Of a DNA stretch of 64,000 nt, positions 62,401 through 64,000 are shown piece after piece. Position 1 is the stretch's first letter. The number at the start of each line of letters is the position of its first letter. The notes under the pieces are model-generated. The model ran no database searches. It was not told where the DNA came from and was given only the letters and a program-made list of their open reading frames with translations. The stretch comes from Anarhynchus alexandrinus (lineage: Eukaryota > Chordata > Aves > Charadriiformes > Charadriidae): NCBI GenBank assembly GCA_008711295.1, contig VUYV01000100.1, positions 617,106 to 681,105 on the forward strand, written 5' to 3'. Position numbers and translations under genes: made by a program.

Positions 62401-64000
62401 CCAAAACTTTACGTAGGTCCAGAGTCAGTTAGTGGGTCACAAAGAGTGCACTACATACCCCAAAAGATTTTCAGAAATGCTTGTTACCCAGCAAATTTCC
62501 TGAACTTTTAGCAACCTTAGCACCTTATTCTCCTTACTATTTAGTTGTCTCAAAATGGATTGCTAAAACTTTAGCAGAAAACTCCAACAATAAATGTGAA
62601 TTTTATGCTTTGATACATAAATCATCAAATAGATATTGAGTGTTAATGATGACTTCATGTATTATTACTGTTATCTGACATAGTTTGATTGTATACATGA
62701 CCTTAAAATACCTTCCAACGCAGCTTGCCTTTGGAAGATTTTTATGAGGTCACGAGGGAGGCAGGCTATCAAAAAAGGAGGCAGAAGTATTAGTGGCATG
62801 GCTGGAATACTTTGGATTGTGAAGAATAATTCTGCGTTACCTGTTTTCAAAACCCAGACTAAACATTTTTCCCTCTCTTATTTCATCACTCCCTTTTTAA
62901 AACATTTCCAGGCTTGAGGATATGATCAGCCCAGCACTTGTAACACCGCAATGACTTCAAACAGGAAGTACCACCAGGAATGAGAAGCAGTTGTGGACTA
63001 TGCCAACGTTGGCACTGCAATACAAAAAAAAAAAAAAAGAAAGAAAAGCATTTGCACAACCCAGCAATTAGCCAGTTCTTCTGTACATTGCAGTAGACTA
63101 CAAGTCTACCCTGGGCAGCCGATGCATATCTGCTGAGGGGAATCAAAAGGTTTTATGTAATGTTTACCTGTTCTCAGCTTAAAGATGGACAGAAGCAAGA
63201 AAACAAATAAATAGCAGGTAAAGTCCTTGCCTTTGAATTCAAGCCTGGGTTGACTAGTGACTTTATATTTGATTTCCAGCAAAACACCACACTATGCTAG
63301 TTGTCAAAATTTTTATTTGCAAAGTAGAGTTAATGCAACTTTCTTAGCCCGTTGCCAAGTTGTGAAGAACATGTTTCATGATGATGATGGGGATGACTAG
63401 CATTTTTAAGGGAGAAATCATGGAATTCTTCACAGCACTTGAAATTTATTTTTTGGTATTATTATGAAAGCAAAAAAAATACCACTTCCATTATATAGAA
63501 TGATTTTGGTGCAACTGCAATGGAATTTTATAGGACAACAGTGCAATGAAAAAGGGGCATTTAGCCCTCTCCTCTCCTCTCCTCCTGCTCCAACCAAAAT
63601 GACATCACAAGGATAGGATACACCAAGTGAATGTAGGTAATGCAGCTAGAAATTTCCAGAGGCACTATGCTCATTTCAAAGGACTCATTATTTTTCTGTA
63701 CATTCTGAACAGTGACTAAAAGTGCATGTAGGTTTTTCGTTGCTTTTTCAAGGAATGTGAAAATCACATCCTTAAAGTTTTCTAAATCACGGTCCTAAGA
63801 TCTGTTGATGTCTTTTCCTTCATTTGCCACAACCATAATTAGTTTATTGACTAGAATAATGCCACTGGTGAATGCCTTATAATTTCTTTTAATTAGAAGA
63901 AAGCCTGTTAGTTAACAATGGAAATAATTAATCTCCTTTAAAGAAAAGACTAAAAGGAATAGGTTGCATGCTCATGAATTTTTTGAATGAAAAAAAGATT
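53463..64000. other. noncoding interval, no gene seen
   Basis: Ten kilobases of AT-rich sequence contain only ORFs of 60-100 codons, none recognised. Minor low-complexity tracts include an A-rich run at 59612-59648, poly(A) at 60931-60946, poly(A) at 63026-63038 and CTCTC repeats at 63566-63586. The segment 59985-60200 has a local rise in CpG and non-repetitive sequence, and may be regulatory. No repeat family is recognised after the CR1 at 53.1 kb. Confidence 0.5.
63566..63586 (+). repeat. (CTCTC)n low-complexity tract
   Basis: A short imperfect run of CCTCT units, about 20 bp. Confidence 0.8.

Overview
The window reads as bird nuclear DNA: a stretch of intergenic or intronic sequence with no protein-coding gene that I can support. 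The main evidence is four CR1 LINE 3' ends carrying the diagnostic ATTCTRTG-type terminal octamers, one older CR1-like reverse-transcriptase fragment, and two LTRs whose layout I recognise from avian endogenous retroviruses. The rest is moderately AT-rich with short microsatellites. I see no open reading frame with convincing family similarity. Most ORFs longer than 100 codons lie in or overlap repeats; the few that do not have nothing else to support them. There are no recognisable tRNA, rRNA or CRISPR structures and no bacterial features.

Layout. 1-8 kb is noncoding, with a CR1 at 3.2-3.75 kb. 8.23-9.29 kb is a complete solo LTR flanked by a 5-bp direct repeat. 11.85-12.10 kb holds a short tandem duplication with a single N at its junction. 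14.2 kb is a reverse-strand CR1. 20.5-21.1 kb is an old CR1-like reverse transcriptase remnant. 21.8-22.4 kb is a second LTR that runs directly into a CTTC microsatellite. 24.3 kb is another CR1, followed by a CpG-island-like block at 25.15-25.51 kb, the only promoter-like composition in the window. 26-39 kb is noncoding. 39.6-40.1 kb looks like a reverse-strand LTR. 40.13-43.88 kb is a 1.9-kb direct tandem duplication, again with a single N at its junction. 44-52 kb is noncoding with one exon-like segment near 50.25 kb. 52.25-53.46 kb is a CR1 bracketed by a diverged 80-bp direct repeat. 53.5-64 kb is noncoding.

The strongest observation concerns the assembly rather than biology. Two of the four N bases sit exactly at the junctions of direct tandem duplications. 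This is what results when a scaffolder abuts two overlapping contigs, or two haplotype versions, with a one-base gap. Both duplications may therefore be false. The other leads are the CpG island, two or three exon-like segments and several homeodomain-site-rich blocks that could be conserved enhancers; all need comparison with other genomes. I found no evidence of a new biological system.
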